Source of the DNA: Polytrichum commune
Taxonomy: Eukaryota > Streptophyta > Polytrichopsida > Polytrichales > Polytrichaceae
Length of the DNA: 64,000 nt
Reading direction: 5' to 3'
Assembly: GCA_950295325.1 (NCBI GenBank)
Contig: OX485808.1
Span: forward strand, 18,186,527 to 18,250,526
The position numbers were made by a program, and so were the translations under genes. Shown one piece after another: positions 21,440-33,879 of the stretch (positions are counted from its first letter, which is position 1; each line of letters starts with the position of its first letter). A model generated the notes under the pieces. It was given only the letters and a program-made list of their open reading frames with translations, searched no databases and was not told the DNA's origin.

Positions 21440-21720
21440 CCAAGGGTGGAAAAAATCCAACTTTTCTCAGCCGATGCATTGGGTTTTTGGTTTTAATGCA
21501 AAAAAAACCTGATTTTTGCGAATAAAACCATGGTTTTATTCCAGCTGCCGCCATGTGTATTCCAACCGGCAGCTATCACCAAGGATGAAAAAACCCCAAC
21601 TTTTTCCGGCCGATGCACTGGGTTTTTGGTTTTAATGCAATGAACCCAAATAAAACAGAATAAAACAGGATTTTGTTGGACCTCAGATGATTGGGGTTTC
21701 AATGAAAACTATGAAAAACC
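21440..21720. repeat. Two diverged direct repeats
   Basis: A unit starting AAGGGTGGAAAAAATCCAAC and containing GGGTTTTTGGTTTTAATGCA occurs at about 21441-21502 and again at about 21581-21642. The tail near 21700 (GAAAAACCCAAC) is an inverted echo of the unit start. This may be an old hairpin-ended element. Confidence 0.55.
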
Positions 21721-21899
21721 CAACTGTAAGAAAAACCGCATGGTGCGAGCCTGGGTATAAACCCACCAATAAGAGCTGTGGGGCCCACCGTCCAGCTTGA
21801 AGAGCAAGACTCACATCTACATAGCCTTGGCTCCTACCATTTATAGAGAAGGTGGAGGCACCTAATTATAGGCAATTGCCACTGCAAAGCTTTTTAGCC

Positions 21900-22275
21900 A
21901 ACCCTGCCAAGCCCACCTTCCGGGACGGGCGGAAGGGCCCGACCCGACCGCGCCATTTAATGCCACACCCGGCCCGGGATTATGTCCCAAGCAAACCATA
22001 GAGCGTATTGGTAAAGCGGCCAGGTCATGGCTGCGTCCGCATTCATACGATACGATCTCTCCCTCCTCGTCGCTTCGCTTCTCTCACTCTCACACTCGCT
22101 CCCGCGTGTTGCAGTCGTCTCCCTTACGCCCCTCCCTTCGCGCATGCTTCACGTCTTGCCAAAAGCTTTGTAAAGCGCTCAGCCGACTGCTCTTCATCAG
22201 TCTGTGAACGCCTTTTCATGCATTATTATGAGTCACGACCACCACGATCCACCGCTGCTGTCTAATTTCCCAAAC
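21900..22275 (+). other. GC-rich, pyrimidine-rich block resembling a transcribed leader
   Basis: This patch is richer in CG dinucleotides than its surroundings and carries a C/T-rich run (CTCCCTCCTCGTCGCTTCGC near 22060), as seen at plant transcription starts. Frames at 22008-22265 (+) and 21957-22145 (-) have no known domain. It could be the start of an unrecognised transcript that continues toward 24 kb. Confidence 0.3.
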
Positions 22276-22309
22276 CCTTGGTTCGGAGTCTTGCACCTGG
22301 CTTTGACAT

Positions 22310-22880
22310 CTTGTTTTGGACAGCAAAGTAAGTCAATGTGGTGAGGAATCGAGCCTTGATGGAGTATTTCTGGAAGTCGGACTCACATAGGTTTGGTCGA
22401 TACGGATCGTTCAGAGACGAAGTTGTGGTAAATTGTTAGCTGTGAAGATTTATCTGTTGGTTTTAGACAGCGAGCTGCGTTCTGGTCGGAACGGGTGATG
22501 TGGTAATTTCATGCCGTGGAGAAAGGGCGGTGCGTGAGGAATGTTGTCTTAATGGAGTGCTGAGGTATTTTCGGAAGAATACACATGGGATTGGTCGATA
22601 TGGATCGTTCAGGGACGAAATTGTGGTGAATTTTCAGCTGTGAAGACTTAGCTGTAGTTTTGGACAGCGAAGTAGGTTATGGTTGAAACGGACCATGTGG
22701 TAATTTGATTGCGTGGAGAAAGTACGGTGCGTGAGGTATCGTGAGGAACCGTGACTTGGTGGAGTTAGGGTATGATGGTATTTTTTTGGAAGAACTACAC
22801 ACATGGGTTTGGTCGATCATCAATATGGACCGTTCAGGGACGAAATTGAGGTAGATTTTAGCTGTGAAGACAGTGGGACG
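22310..22880 (+). repeat. Three imperfect tandem repeats of about 200-220 bp
   Basis: A block with the pattern TTGGTCGATAYGGATCGTTC, then AGACGAAGTTGTGG (or close variants), then AGCTGTGAAGA occurs at about 22392, 22591 and 22809. Units are also linked by TTTTGGACAGCGAAGTA-like and GGAGAAAG-GCGGTGCGTGAGG-like segments. No ORF spans them. Confidence 0.75.
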
Positions 22881-24093
22881 TGCGGGCCGGTGGGTTGGTA
22901 GCCCGTTGGTAGGGAGTCCGGTGATGAGGGATAAGATGCATGAGGTACGGTGCCTTTGAGGTTATTATGTATGTCGTCGAGTTTATACCATTTCCATGAA
23001 CAGCGGATTAGTTTGTTAAGAAACTGACATTCGTATACCTAATGAAGTGTGCTTTTCTTGACATTGGAGTCCGACTACCACCCAGCTCGACATCGTGACT
23101 AAGTTAGTAATGCCTCGAACATACTAGACATTGACCTCAATCACTACATCCATTAGTAGTGATTGGTGACTGTTTTAATGCATTTGGGAGTAGCTTATAG
23201 TTGATCTGGTGATCGTTCTAGTACTCTCTTGGTCATCACCTGGGGTTTGGATCCCCATGCTGTTTGACGGCCAGCTGTAGGAGATTGCGTCTGCATGCGT
23301 GGTGTGATCTCCTTATACATGCAAATAGTTTGTTAAGCGACCGCTGTGTACTATAGTACATACGGCCCGTCCCACTAAGGTTCCAATACTCGACATTGTA
23401 ATATAAGCTCAACAAGTCTTTCTGGAGTCCATTAGCAACCGGAGAGATTGCGCTGGCCCGAGCATTGCAAGTACATCCGTGTTCATGTTGTGTGCTTAAC
23501 CAAGTATTGTATACATGAGGCTAGGGTTGACAGACGACTTTCTACTACAGCTTATTTAGTATCTGGAAGCGAGGCAACGAGATTTCTGGAGGCTTACTTA
23601 GGTAGGTATGTCTTTCTTGCTATTTTCAGCTTCGCTTTGAGCAGCTTTGATGTTTATTGATTGATCCACGTCGACATTCCATGTGTCACTGTTTGCAATG
23701 GCATCGATGTGTCATGAATGTGGGGTGATTAGGCGCTAGCTAGCTGTCTGTGGTGCCATCATTAAGGGTCGTGAGGTACATGTAAGGGGTTTAATTTCTG
23801 CACTCATTAGGAGAAAAGCTGTACGGTACGTCTACATTGGGGCGTAACTGCACGGTGGTCGTTAAGATCAGTACATGTGTAATTAAGATGTCGACTTGTT
23901 CCAAATGATTCTGTCGGAATATGTGAGATCTTCTGAGGCCATCTGTACTTGCGTGTTGTTATTATTTGGTTCCGCCTTGCAGCAAGGATCCGTGCAAATT
24001 GATTTGACTTGTTCCCAACTTATTAGGCTTTTAACTTCTGACTCTAGCTCAGCATGTCTGTAGGGTTGAGTGAGGTTCATTTCCTACGTGAAC
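22881..24093. other. Intergenic or intronic, nothing recognised
   Basis: No supported coding sequence. The CG content stays slightly higher than in the region after 25 kb. If 21.9-22.3 kb is a leader, this could be its first intron. Confidence 0.35.
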
Positions 24094-24231
24094 ATGGAAT
24101 CGATGAGAGCTGGGAAGCTCCTGGCGGTAGAGCCGCATGTCTCTCCTCGCATCATAAGTCTCATCAAGGAGCAGATATCGATGGAGAGCGAGCACCCTGC
24201 AAGTTCGCGGTCCCTGGTTTCCTTCGCAGCT
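24094..24231 (+). CDS. Orphan candidate first coding exon, 46 codons
   Basis: From ATG at 24094 the frame gives 46 codons, beginning MESMRAGKLLAVEPHVSP, and meets a good 5' splice site (GCAGCT|GTAAGC) in phase 0. Its codon composition differs from the AT-rich flanks. I do not recognise the protein and see no matching second exon within several kb. It could be the start of a gene with a long first intron, or a gene fragment carried by a transposon. Confidence 0.3.
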
Positions 24232-24599
24232 GTAAGCTCACGTTACTCTTACCTACCATTTCGACTGACTTGGAATAGCTACAGATGAGGCAGGTTAACA
24301 AGTACACAAAGCTCTAGTCGTCCTGCTTTCTTGCGACTTGCCCGCTCCTATTCATTTAAGCAAAAGCATATTCTTACGTTTGCCTCCATGTCCGTACTCC
24401 ATCTTTTTCGTCAACTTCATAAACAGGTTGAGGTGGACACATGCACATTTTTATAATATTACTGATTCGAAAAAGGTTTGTTACGTATATGTCCCAAACG
24501 ACCTTGCATTCTTAAAGAGCATGTCAATTAGTATAAGTGAGGCGATGCTACTTAACGCTTGCATCAATGTCACTCAAGCGTTTGGCAGATGTGCTTTAG

Positions 24600-27500
24600 C
24601 TTGAACTCAATTGTGTCTTGAATTATTGCCTTGACGCATCTCCTGTGAGCGCGTTCTGGGAGGATATTAGTTTGGCCGTAGGATATTCAGTCAATGTATA
24701 TCCTTTATAGAAAAGAATATGTATTCGATGTAAGAGTGGCTATTGTTGGAAATCGAAGTATCTAAGGTAGCTCAAACTGAAAGGTCTTAAGTGACCTGAA
24801 GCATTTTAGACGAGTAGATGAACAACCAAGTAATTGGTGTTCTAGTATCTTGACCTGAAGCGTCAATGACTACAAGAGACTACCAATAAAGAGGCTCCCG
24901 GGGGGGGGGGGGGGGGGCATGAAGATCATCAGCTTGTGTGACTTCTCTTGGGTCGGGTGGAGACTCGTTGTGAAACTTTCCTTTCTATCTCGAATTCTAT
25001 TTAACAGCTATCATGTGTTGCAACGAGCATGCTGCTTTTAACAGGTCGTGAACTGTTTATATATGTCTTTCGCACTTTAGGGGGTGACGCATGCTTAGTA
25101 AGATATTGTTGCTCTGCTTCTCTAAAAGTATTAAATCTGTGGGAGCTCTGCAGATACAAGGCGTAGTGAATGATGGTGAGGGCGTTCCGGGACATGATGA
25201 GGAATGGCCTGCAAGCGACTGGTGACCTACCCTAATGTTGTGATGAAGATTTGGCTGGCCAAGGTATAAAATCGACATTCATTCTTGGGCCATTTGCTCA
25301 CTCAGACAACCTTCTGTCAAATACTTTTGAGACATGGTGGTTCTTGACCATCCATTTCAAGTAAATAACCGAGTCCTCTGAATTGTTATCCTACTTTCAA
25401 ATTCTTTCCTGACTGTTGGGAAAGGGTCAACCTTACTATTTCCGTAACTGCATTGACAATGTTACTGGTATACAGTCGGAGCCAGGCAAGTTGAGCTGCA
25501 TTTGAGCTCTGAGTCTCTATATAGTTTTGTGAAGCAAAACCAGGTCAGCCGATCACATTCGAGTCTAACTTATATCAAGAACTTGGCCAGACACTGTATA
25601 ACCTAGAGCATGTCACGTGAACGGATTGTCTCTGGCGGCATGGATTTAGCGATGCTGGTATTTTTGGCACACTAGAGATCCTCATCTTTGCAAAACTTCT
25701 GTTTTAGACATGGCTATATACCTGCAGATACGTTCCCTAATATATTGTCAATGATTGGGAGGCTGTTCTAGCTTATGGATATATAATGTTTCACTTTGTT
25801 TTTCTCATCTATAGATAATTAATGTACCTGTTGGGAACAAAATTGAAGGGTTTGCATATTAAAATTTTAATCCCGAGTACACTTTAGTATTTGTGTATTG
25901 CCAGCCCAAATTTAATTTATGTGGAGGAAATAGTGATTTGATATATTACATGTATGTTGAAATCACGGAATCAATGTTTGGTTGTGATCAGTTTGTAGAG
26001 GCTGTAAATTCATATGTACTTGTGGCAACTTGCAGTTAGAACTTAGCACATGCCAATGCATGTGTGACTCACTTATTCGACTTTAGACTTAACTGCATTC
26101 CATCAAACTTTTTTTTGTCATGTGTGAGATTTGCATTTATACTTTATGATGCTGGAAGCTGCTTGAGTTCAAACACTTTTCTCGCTTTTATCTCTTACCA
26201 TCAATGCTTATGTTCTCATATGATGTTGTCATCAACGCTAACGTTCTCACATGATCGCACTTGAAAGTGCTTGGAAGGGTTGGAAAAACGTGCGTTCCAA
26301 CCAGTATTGGTCTCATATCATTTTTCTTTTATATCATTTTGTGGATCTATAAGTAGCATTTCACATTTTCGAGACCAAATTTGGGTATTTATAATGAGGA
26401 CATCACTTTTTTTGAGACTAATGGGGTATGATACTTGACATTTTTTTAGTATGAATATGGTTTATAATGGTATTGACCCAAATAATAAATTGGGTACACA
26501 AAGAGTCTCAACTTGCGATAGTAATCCACCAAATATCTATATTTAATTGGTGTTACGATTTTGATACCATTATTGGTGTTGATTATTGATAGCATGCATT
26601 CACCTATATACTAGACGAACATCTGTTCCAACCACATTGTGTAATGCCATGGGCAATGAGATGACATTTTCAACATTCTCCAATTTTGTATTGCCATAAG
26701 CTCCTTGTATACATATTGATTCTTTCAAACTAGATTGGTCTTCATGACTATGCTTATGAATCTGCAACTTTGCTGGAAATACTAACGGGTGTGTATGGGG
26801 AAGAAAATTAATGAGTTTGTTGGGCATGTAATAATTAGAATGATAATTCAAGTTAGTTACTATTGATTACCTATTGACTTATTGAGTTGGCTAAGTGTAT
26901 GGCTACTTAGACTAGGTACCATAATTAGGAAAAAATTAGTACTGTAGTAATCTATGAGCTGCCCGGTTCCTAGCTAGTGTAATTACACAATTAGGTCTTC
27001 AAATCCCAAGGTGTTAATGGATAGACCACATTTTGGCACATGTACATGTGATAACATGACTGCCTACTTAAGTTTATAGTGGAGTGCAGATTTGAAAGAT
27101 GCAATGTCCTATGTGTCTAAGCCTCCTTGCACGGGAAAAGTAATCCCTTGACTCCAACTTGCTCCATTCAGTGTCTTTTTAAAATCAAATTTCTAAGGTA
27201 CTACACTGGTTATCCCACTTAGTGAGGGACAGCTAATAGTTTGTGTGGGAATTTAGTGAAGGTAATACTAAATTTTTTTATGCTATGATATTAGTGCCAT
27301 CAAAAGATCTAGGAAGCACTGTTTATTCCAATATTATTCATTAAAAATAATATTCATGACAACATTATTCACTAAAAGTATCGATATTTATTCACCATTG
27401 ACAAGCATGTGTTTGCATGTACTTTTATTTATTTATTTATTATCGTTCTACAAGCATCTTAGAACACACATTAATTTTCTTGAAATGTATGGTAAATGAG

Positions 27501-28813
27501 CATGTATTTATGAATTTGGTATCACTCAATAAAAAAAATCAACCCTCACTAATTTTGAGGCTGGGTAAAGTACTGCATGTTTTGGGTATTCGTACCACAC
27601 ACACTAATTGGGATAATCAGTGTAGTCCACAAGCTACCCATTTTGAAGTGAGGGAGCCAATTCCATCCTTAGGAATGTGTGACATGGATGAAAATACAGA
27701 TATTCTCCATAAACATCTATGTTCATCCAGAATGTGGCGATCATGTGCCTTCTTGGGTATGCTTTGTCTACCACAATGAGATTGCACGGTAGCGTGTTGA
27801 TGAAGAGTTGGTTTACTCTTGCCTGAGTGGTGATGGAGATTTAAGTAAGTTGTATCAAAAGATTTGCACCATGTTGAGCAAGAAAAACTTCATCGAATAA
27901 AGCCAGTGTTTGTTAATTTGACTAATCGTAACCTCATTTCTACCTCAAATTTCCAAATGGAACATTCGGTAGCAACTTCTTGGTCCATGGATGAAATAGT
28001 AAAACGACTATAATCATACCAAAATATAATACATTCAAAATCAAATACTGACTTACATCAATCACTTCTGGAGATCAGAGTCTTACTTACACAATGACAA
28101 GGGAAAGGGTGCCGAGATGATAGAAGTGTCAATAGCTCTAAATGCTCAAAGTATGTGAGATTTATTAATTTGTCAATAATCCAAATAAATCAGCAAGAAA
28201 AAAAACAAAGTAGAGGAGCCATTTCATCATTCCTCTCACACTTGTAACCACTAAACTAGGTTCATGGCAAGTGCGATTCATAAAAAATGAAACATGCTTG
28301 GTAAGTTATCCAATTATGATGCAGTCCCCCACTTCAATCTCGTTTGTGTATATTCAACCAATTTAGAGTGCTTGGGGGTGAAAGCAACCAAGTTGATGGA
28401 TGTGTCAAGGAAAATTGGAGAAGCGGTGAATGTGTTTTAGGGTTGAGGATTGAGTCTAATGTAACTTCTAGCCGCCTATAAACAAAGTCCTAATTAAACT
28501 TCAGATTAGAAAACTAGTAACCCTAATAATGATGTCCTTGCAAAGCTCAACATTATGAGGGGTGAAAATAATCTCTTCTATCATAGATTGAACTCTAACT
28601 TGACGATGTGGGACAATCGAGTGCCTAATGTTGGCGTAATTAATCATGCTTAGGTTGTTCACCTTCATTGGGGTTGTGTGGTTCTACCTGGTGAACCCAA
28701 GAGAATTTTCTTACTTTTTTGTCGGGTCCTTGTGACCTTGTATGTTTTTGGTTATTGAAATAAAGCTTCTTTCATTTGCCCCCCAAAAGGAGGAAAAATA
28801 ATAACCCAAACCA
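24600..28813. other. Long gene-poor stretch
   Basis: No gene or complete mobile element is recognised. A run of about 19 G lies at 24900-24917. A 120-codon plus-strand frame (27417-27779) has no recognised domain and is followed by further open sequence to about 27900 with one stop between. The segment 28440-28790 ends with AATAAAG before a purine/C-rich junction and may be the 3' end of a decayed non-LTR element, but I cannot show this. Confidence 0.4.
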
Positions 28814-29359
28814 CTACACTCTTTATGATATTTAGTGTCACATGTGTGATAATGTCACTTACTTTATTTTGAGGCATATGCTAGGTTGCATTGATGATTA
28901 ACAACTTCACCAAAACTGTCACCTCATGACTCTTGGCGTTCAAGTGCACTTTCTAATATCTTTGGCATGAGTATGTTCAATAATGTTATGAGGTGCATGC
29001 CTATGTTACACAATGGTCTACAAGTTGACTAAAATTTACACAAATGACACTTGCCATTAGTATGCTCAAGAATATCTTCCTCTTGCATATGAAAATATAA
29101 ACACATGACACTTGCCATTGGTATCCTCAAAAATATCTTCCCCTTGCATACTAAAATGCAAGACTATCATCTAAAGTATCCCAATGTGCTACTCTAAATG
29201 TCATAATGCAGATATTCTTTTTTCATTTAGAAAAATAACTTATGTTGACGAATGAAATCATATTGACAATTAGCGGGCATGACACTTTTAGACCTCTAGG
29301 CATCTAATTCAGGCCTTCGCAAATAGTGTACGTGACACTGAATACCATAAACGGTGTAA
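28814..29359. mobile_element. MITE with CTACACT ends, long version (about 546 bp)
   Basis: The left end CTACACTCTTTATGATATTT and the right end GACACTGAATACCATAAACG with GTGTAA are inverted copies of the CTACACTAAATATGATATTTAG terminus seen in families A, B and D. The interior differs and includes two diverged copies of CACTTGCCATTRGTAT, near 29050 and 29110. Confidence 0.65.
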
Positions 29360-31119
29360 TGCTTCCACAACCTTGAATGCAAACCTTCACATGTCCACAA
29401 AATTGGGTTTTTTTCTGCATTGGCAACTAGGAAACTTAGGTCCCATGGTCAAGTATGATTGACAAGGTAGCATTCCAAAGAAACAAAGCCCGTGGAGAGA
29501 ATCGCAGTCTGATTCAAGCTTGCTCGACACTGGACAGTGGGACTTGCGAAAAACTACCTGAAGAAATCTATCCAAGGGAAGAAATCAGTAAATACATTCG
29601 TATGACATAACAGCAGATTCAGAACACAATATCCAATTACTATCAACAGATTGAAGTATGTAAGTAGCAAGATGTAAGAACATGTGAAATACTTTTCATG
29701 TGACATTTTTCTCCCCAATGGGACTCGGATCTTCACGACATTGATTCCTTCCGGACAAAGTATTTCATCACGATCGATCAACAGGGAAGCACATCACCAA
29801 TTAGGAAGGTGCACGGGTGCATTTCCAACAGACTGCCTGCGAGGATTGTAATGCTTCCCTACCATTCCGATGATGAAAGACAGCTAGCAAATTCCCTCCG
29901 CAACGTGCGTGGTGACCGATTGCAAATCCTGTTCAAAGTATTCACGTCTGTGCTGGACAGTTCCCTATTTACAACGTGCCAGAGCCAACTCTGCGTGACT
30001 GTAGCCTATCCAACACTAGTGTGTGCTTGTGTAGTCGATTACTCGTAACAGCTTAGAGAGAGTTTACGAGCCCCGTGATTTCCAAATGAATATATCTAGA
30101 GTACCTTCATTCATTTTGTAAGCAGGATAACAATTTTAATGCACCCCTACAATTCTCAGGGGATGGGAACATCTTCGCCTTGCTATTGTGCATTCATAAG
30201 TGATGCCGGTGGCTTACTGCCAATTGTTCCATGGCTTAGAATGTACGCAATGCAGGTCCTCCATAGCCAGTGGATGCAGGATAAATCAACGGAAACCTCC
30301 ACATCGAAAGCTCTAGCGGCTTTGAAGGTAGAATAGAGTAAAATGGGGAACCCAAACGATTCTGCTAGTGAAGCTCGGTTTACTCAGATCTGTACAAAAT
30401 CTACAGAGTGGATTGATTTTGACACACTACCATTCATGTTTGTCGTTCACTTTCAGATTACCAGTTTATTGGTCTTCATAAAAGCTTAGACCTAAGTAAT
30501 AATGCATCGATGCTCTAAGACGTGGCCACTTTGTGGCGTCCTTCATAAGATGATTACGACTTTCTCCAGTGCAAGGAATCAGTTGGAATGATTCTTAACT
30601 TTTTGATTCTTTACTCCCTACGGTGTCAATGATCATGCGTCTGTAAGATCGCAAACATTTAAAACATTTCCTTACCTGAGAAATAGGCGTTACATAATCA
30701 TAGCTGCTTTGATGATGATGTACTGACTCAGGTTGACTTCTCCATAAAGCTGTACACATGCGGATCGTTCTGTACTTTGATATTTCTTTCTACAGTTGCC
30801 GCTACACTTTGTGCACACAAACTAATTCTCGCCGACATGTGAACCGTAGAGCTCGTGTAAGCAATTTTACAAATTTGTCAGCGTCCACTTTACTAATCAG
30901 TCTACATCATCCTGGTATCAAATGCCTGACTGGAACTTGCTGTGAGGTATAAGAAGTAGCAGCTACCCCACAGTGATCACGGATTCACTCCAGTAAAGAA
31001 GAGCTTCTGATCAGGTAGGACCCTCGTTGTGAAGGTTTCCTTCTGACTTGATCGCTGCTTCATCATCACAAAATTGAGATACACAACATAGCATAGAGTT
31101 ATCTCAGATCGGTAGCAAC
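29360..31119. other. Intergenic region upstream of the STIG1-like gene
   Basis: No certain gene. A 65-codon frame at 30139-30336 (+) includes the segment GMGTSSPCYCAFISDAGGLL and is followed by AAG|GTAGAA, a weak donor; it might be an exon but has no recognised domain. The last ~120 bp before 31120 presumably hold the leader of the STIG1-like gene. Confidence 0.35.
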
Positions 31120-31863
31120 ATGGAGCATTGGAGTGCAATGGTCACTACCGTAATCCTCGGCCTGCTGGTATCTGCTCAAGTGTGCTTTGAGGTCCTCGCA
31201 GTGGGAGATGATAGTGCAGCAAATGATCGTGTGGTTACAGCTGGAGAAGATGATTCAGATGATCAGAGCCCTGCAATTTCCAGCTTCGGAATAAGTCAGT
31301 ACTTGCTAGCTCATCGTACCTTGTCCAGCGACTCTAATTCGATGTGTGATTCTCACAGTGACTGCAAATACTTAGGGTTAGCCAAACCCCGGTGCTGCAG
31401 TGGCCAGTGTGTGGACTCAGCCACAGATGAGAAGCACTGCAGCAGCTGCAACAAGAAATGCAAGCAAGATGCCACATGCTGCAAGGGCAAGTGTAAGGTG
31501 CTTTCCGGGAGTGACCGGTCAAATTGTGGTGGATGTGGAACAAAGTGCAACAAATCTGGCTACGATTGCTGTCAAGGCAAATGCCTCTTCCTTGCAGGGT
31601 CAAGTGATCCATTGAATTGCGGTGAGTGTGGTAGGATGTGCCGAAAAGGCTATGTCTGCTGCAAAGGCCATTGTAAGAATATCAATGGCTATGACCGGTC
31701 CAACTGCGGCGGGTGCGGGAAGCTGTGCGGTTTTGGTGCAGATTGTTGCAGAGGTGCGTGCAAATCTGTGCGTGGAAGTGATGCTTTCAACTGTGGGGGG
31801 TGCGGGAAGAAGTGCAAAGCTGGGGTGAAATGCCTGCTTGGGATCTGCGGATACAACGACTGA
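31120..31863 (+). CDS. STIG1-family secreted cysteine-rich protein
   Basis: An intronless 247-residue protein of the STIG1 family (Stig1 domain). In flowering plants members are secreted, act in stigma exudate and pollen-tube growth, and are processed small proteins; the role in this species is unknown. Residues 1-27 form a hydrophobic signal peptide (VTTVILGLLVSAQVCFEVLA), followed by an acidic linker to about residue 70. The cysteine-rich part, from CDSHSDC to the end, repeats a module of CCxGxC and NCGxCGxxC: CCSGQC, CCKGKC, CCQGKC, CCKGHC and CCRGAC, then a last CLLGIC in which the second Cys is lost. That is about six modules, against roughly three in the ~140-residue classic members. 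The start has a good context (GCAACATGG). The frame is intact. Antisense and shifted frames here are shadows created by the Cys-rich repeats. Confidence 0.9.
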   Translation: MEHWSAMVTTVILGLLVSAQVCFEVLAVGDDSAANDRVVTAGEDDSDDQSPAISSFGISQYLLAHRTLSSDSNSMCDSHSDCKYLGLAKPRCCSGQCVDSATDEKHCSSCNKKCKQDATCCKGKCKVLSGSDRSNCGGCGTKCNKSGYDCCQGKCLFLAGSSDPLNCGECGRMCRKGYVCCKGHCKNINGYDRSNCGGCGKLCGFGADCCRGACKSVRGSDAFNCGGCGKKCKAGVKCLLGICGYND

Positions 31864-32201
31864 TGATTCAATTCCAAAATCTTCGTGAAGCTGATTTCGG
31901 AGGTTAGGAAATGCTTCTGACATGCAAACTATGTAGTCACCAAAAGAAATGTCAAGTCTAGATTACTGCCGCATGACTATCATCGATCAGCACACAATAG
32001 ATGATAAAAAAAAACCCTGTCAATGTTCTAGTGACGCTGCATGTTGGAGGCCGTTGTCAACATTGCCATGAATTCTCTCGGCGACTTGCAACATGATTTG
32101 TATAGTCTGGATTTAAATTTGTTTTTGTAAACGTGAATCTACCATCAATCAACTGATCCACTGGAGGAAATACTTCATGCGATGATTCCTGGGTTGCCAA
32201 A
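31864..32201. other. 3' flank of the STIG1-like gene
   Basis: Presumed 3' UTR and spacer; no gene is seen. An A-run near 32007 and TAAATTTG/TTTGTAAA-like A/T-rich stretches could serve polyadenylation, but the site cannot be fixed. Confidence 0.4.
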
Positions 32202-32512
32202 CTACATTAAATAGTCCTATTACTGTGGGCCACAGTAATTTTTAGAGCCCATGCTAATTCTCATGATGAAAATTTTCAGCCGACGCTAAATGACCACCTT
32301 AAATGTTTTTTTCTAGAAAATTAATGTGGGTGGTTATTTTATTATGTGCTATTTTTGTGTTATAAATAATATTTAATATGTTGGTCATAAGTCTTTATGA
32401 AGACTTAGGGGAAAACCTGGGGTCTCGGACCCACATTAATTCCATCTTGACTATAAAATTAGTGTGGCCCACGCTAATTTGTCACCCACACTAATAGGAT
32501 TATTTAGTGTAG
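32202..32512. mobile_element. MITE, family D (CTACATTAAATAGTCC ends)
   Basis: A 311 bp element with ~25 bp inverted ends: CTACATTAAATAGTCCTATT on the left, and on the reverse of the right end CTACACTAAATAATCCTATT. Both continue with a TGTGGG-like segment. The outer ten bases are shared with families A-C, the next fifteen are not. Confidence 0.8.
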
Positions 32513-32961
32513 CTAAATCAGTGTTTAGTGGCGCATCAATTACCTTTGAGGATGATGAACCTTGTGAGTTGGTATTGCCACAGAAACACAAACTTGGGTC
32601 GTATGTTTGATTTTAAAGTCACCATGTACTAGATATGAGACAAGGAGCTTAGTATAGCGAGTAGCAGGGCGACACGTGTATGATTCCGTTCATCATGTTG
32701 CAAGGGTCATTTGGTACAATTTATGCTCATTGTGTTCATGTTCAATATAAACACTACACATTTGGGATATCTAAGATGGTGAGCACTACCAAGAATAGGG
32801 TCTAATTGTTACTCATGTTTAATTTCCATCAAATTTATTCTATGCAAATGTTCCAAACATTGTCTTGCAATTGTCTTAGTAATATTGTGCCTAAGTTGCA
32901 GTAGTGTTCACCATCTCAGACCTTTGCTGGTGTGTCATGTCTTCATTGGACATGAGCCCAA

Positions 32962-33676
32962 GGGGGTGGACTCTTCATAGTATATACAAACTAACAAGAG
33001 TGCAAGAAAGGGAATTATTTGAGGCATTAGCGTACATAATATACATAAGGGAGAGTTATTATTTTTCTCTAGTGTGTACATCCAAAAAGGCTATTAAGAA
33101 TCTGTAATAAAGGGAGATTTACAAAAGGGGGTCCTAAGTTTTAGAGAAGAACTTGATAATAGATGTGTTTATTTCAACCAATTCATGTTTCATCCATTGT
33201 TGTCATATGGTAATAGTCATTGACAACATTCCTGTCCATTCTTGTTCGGGTTTGTATTTTGGGTTCTTGTTGTTTACAAACTAGAGGTGCTTAGAGTGCT
33301 CATGGGCTCCATTGAGTTTAGCTATCCATATTTTGGCTAAGTTATTGTACTTTTATCATTGTTTGTTAGATGCAATTGTGGAGTTACATGCAATGGGTGA
33401 AAAAATGTTCAATGATTTTCTCATTGGGAAGTAAATTTGGATTGTATAAGTAACAAATGCCTATTTTATTCATGATTTTTATTTTGTATTTCTCGTGGAG
33501 GCACTTATCACATTAAATTAGAAAACTTAATATAAATACATGAGTCCATTTTCAAGCTTGCCATTAGTACGTATACATTTGTCTTTCTTTGAGAACTTCT
33601 TGTAAATAAGGGGTTTTAATTTCATAGTGACCCACGAATGTCATTTAGGAACTTTCCAATGAAGAGTCCACCCCCC
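32962..33676. mobile_element. MITE, family F copy 1 (GGGGGTGGACTCTTCAT ends)
   Basis: About 715 bp between GGGGGTGGACTCTTCAT and its inverted copy ATGAAGAGTCCACCCCCC. The interior has landmarks such as GAGGCATTAGCGTACATAAT and ATTTCATAGTGACCCACG, also found in the copies at 33880 and 35448. Non-coding. Similar words, ATGAGCCC and ATGAGCAC, lie just outside the two ends, but the duplication is not exact. Confidence 0.75.
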
Positions 33677-33879
33677 GGGATATGAGCACAACAAACATAG
33701 ACCATAGCAAGTGGCCCTTGTGACATGGTGAACATTATGTTTGATATTGTGCACGTCTCCTTGTTACAAGTTGTAACAAGGCTTGTTGTGTATAATATCT
33801 AGTTCATAGCAACTTCAATATTGATCCCATGTTGACGGATGTGAGTAGCTCTACACCGATATGTGCAATTTAAGCCCAG

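Noticed and set aside
24900-24917. Long G-run as another G-run MITE
   Set aside because: The flanks lack the MITE interior, the CTC end and a duplication; it is a homopolymer only.
31334-31923. Minus-strand and shifted ORFs over the STIG1-like gene
   Set aside because: They arise from the repetitive TGC/TGT codons; only the plus-strand frame has a signal peptide and the family pattern.
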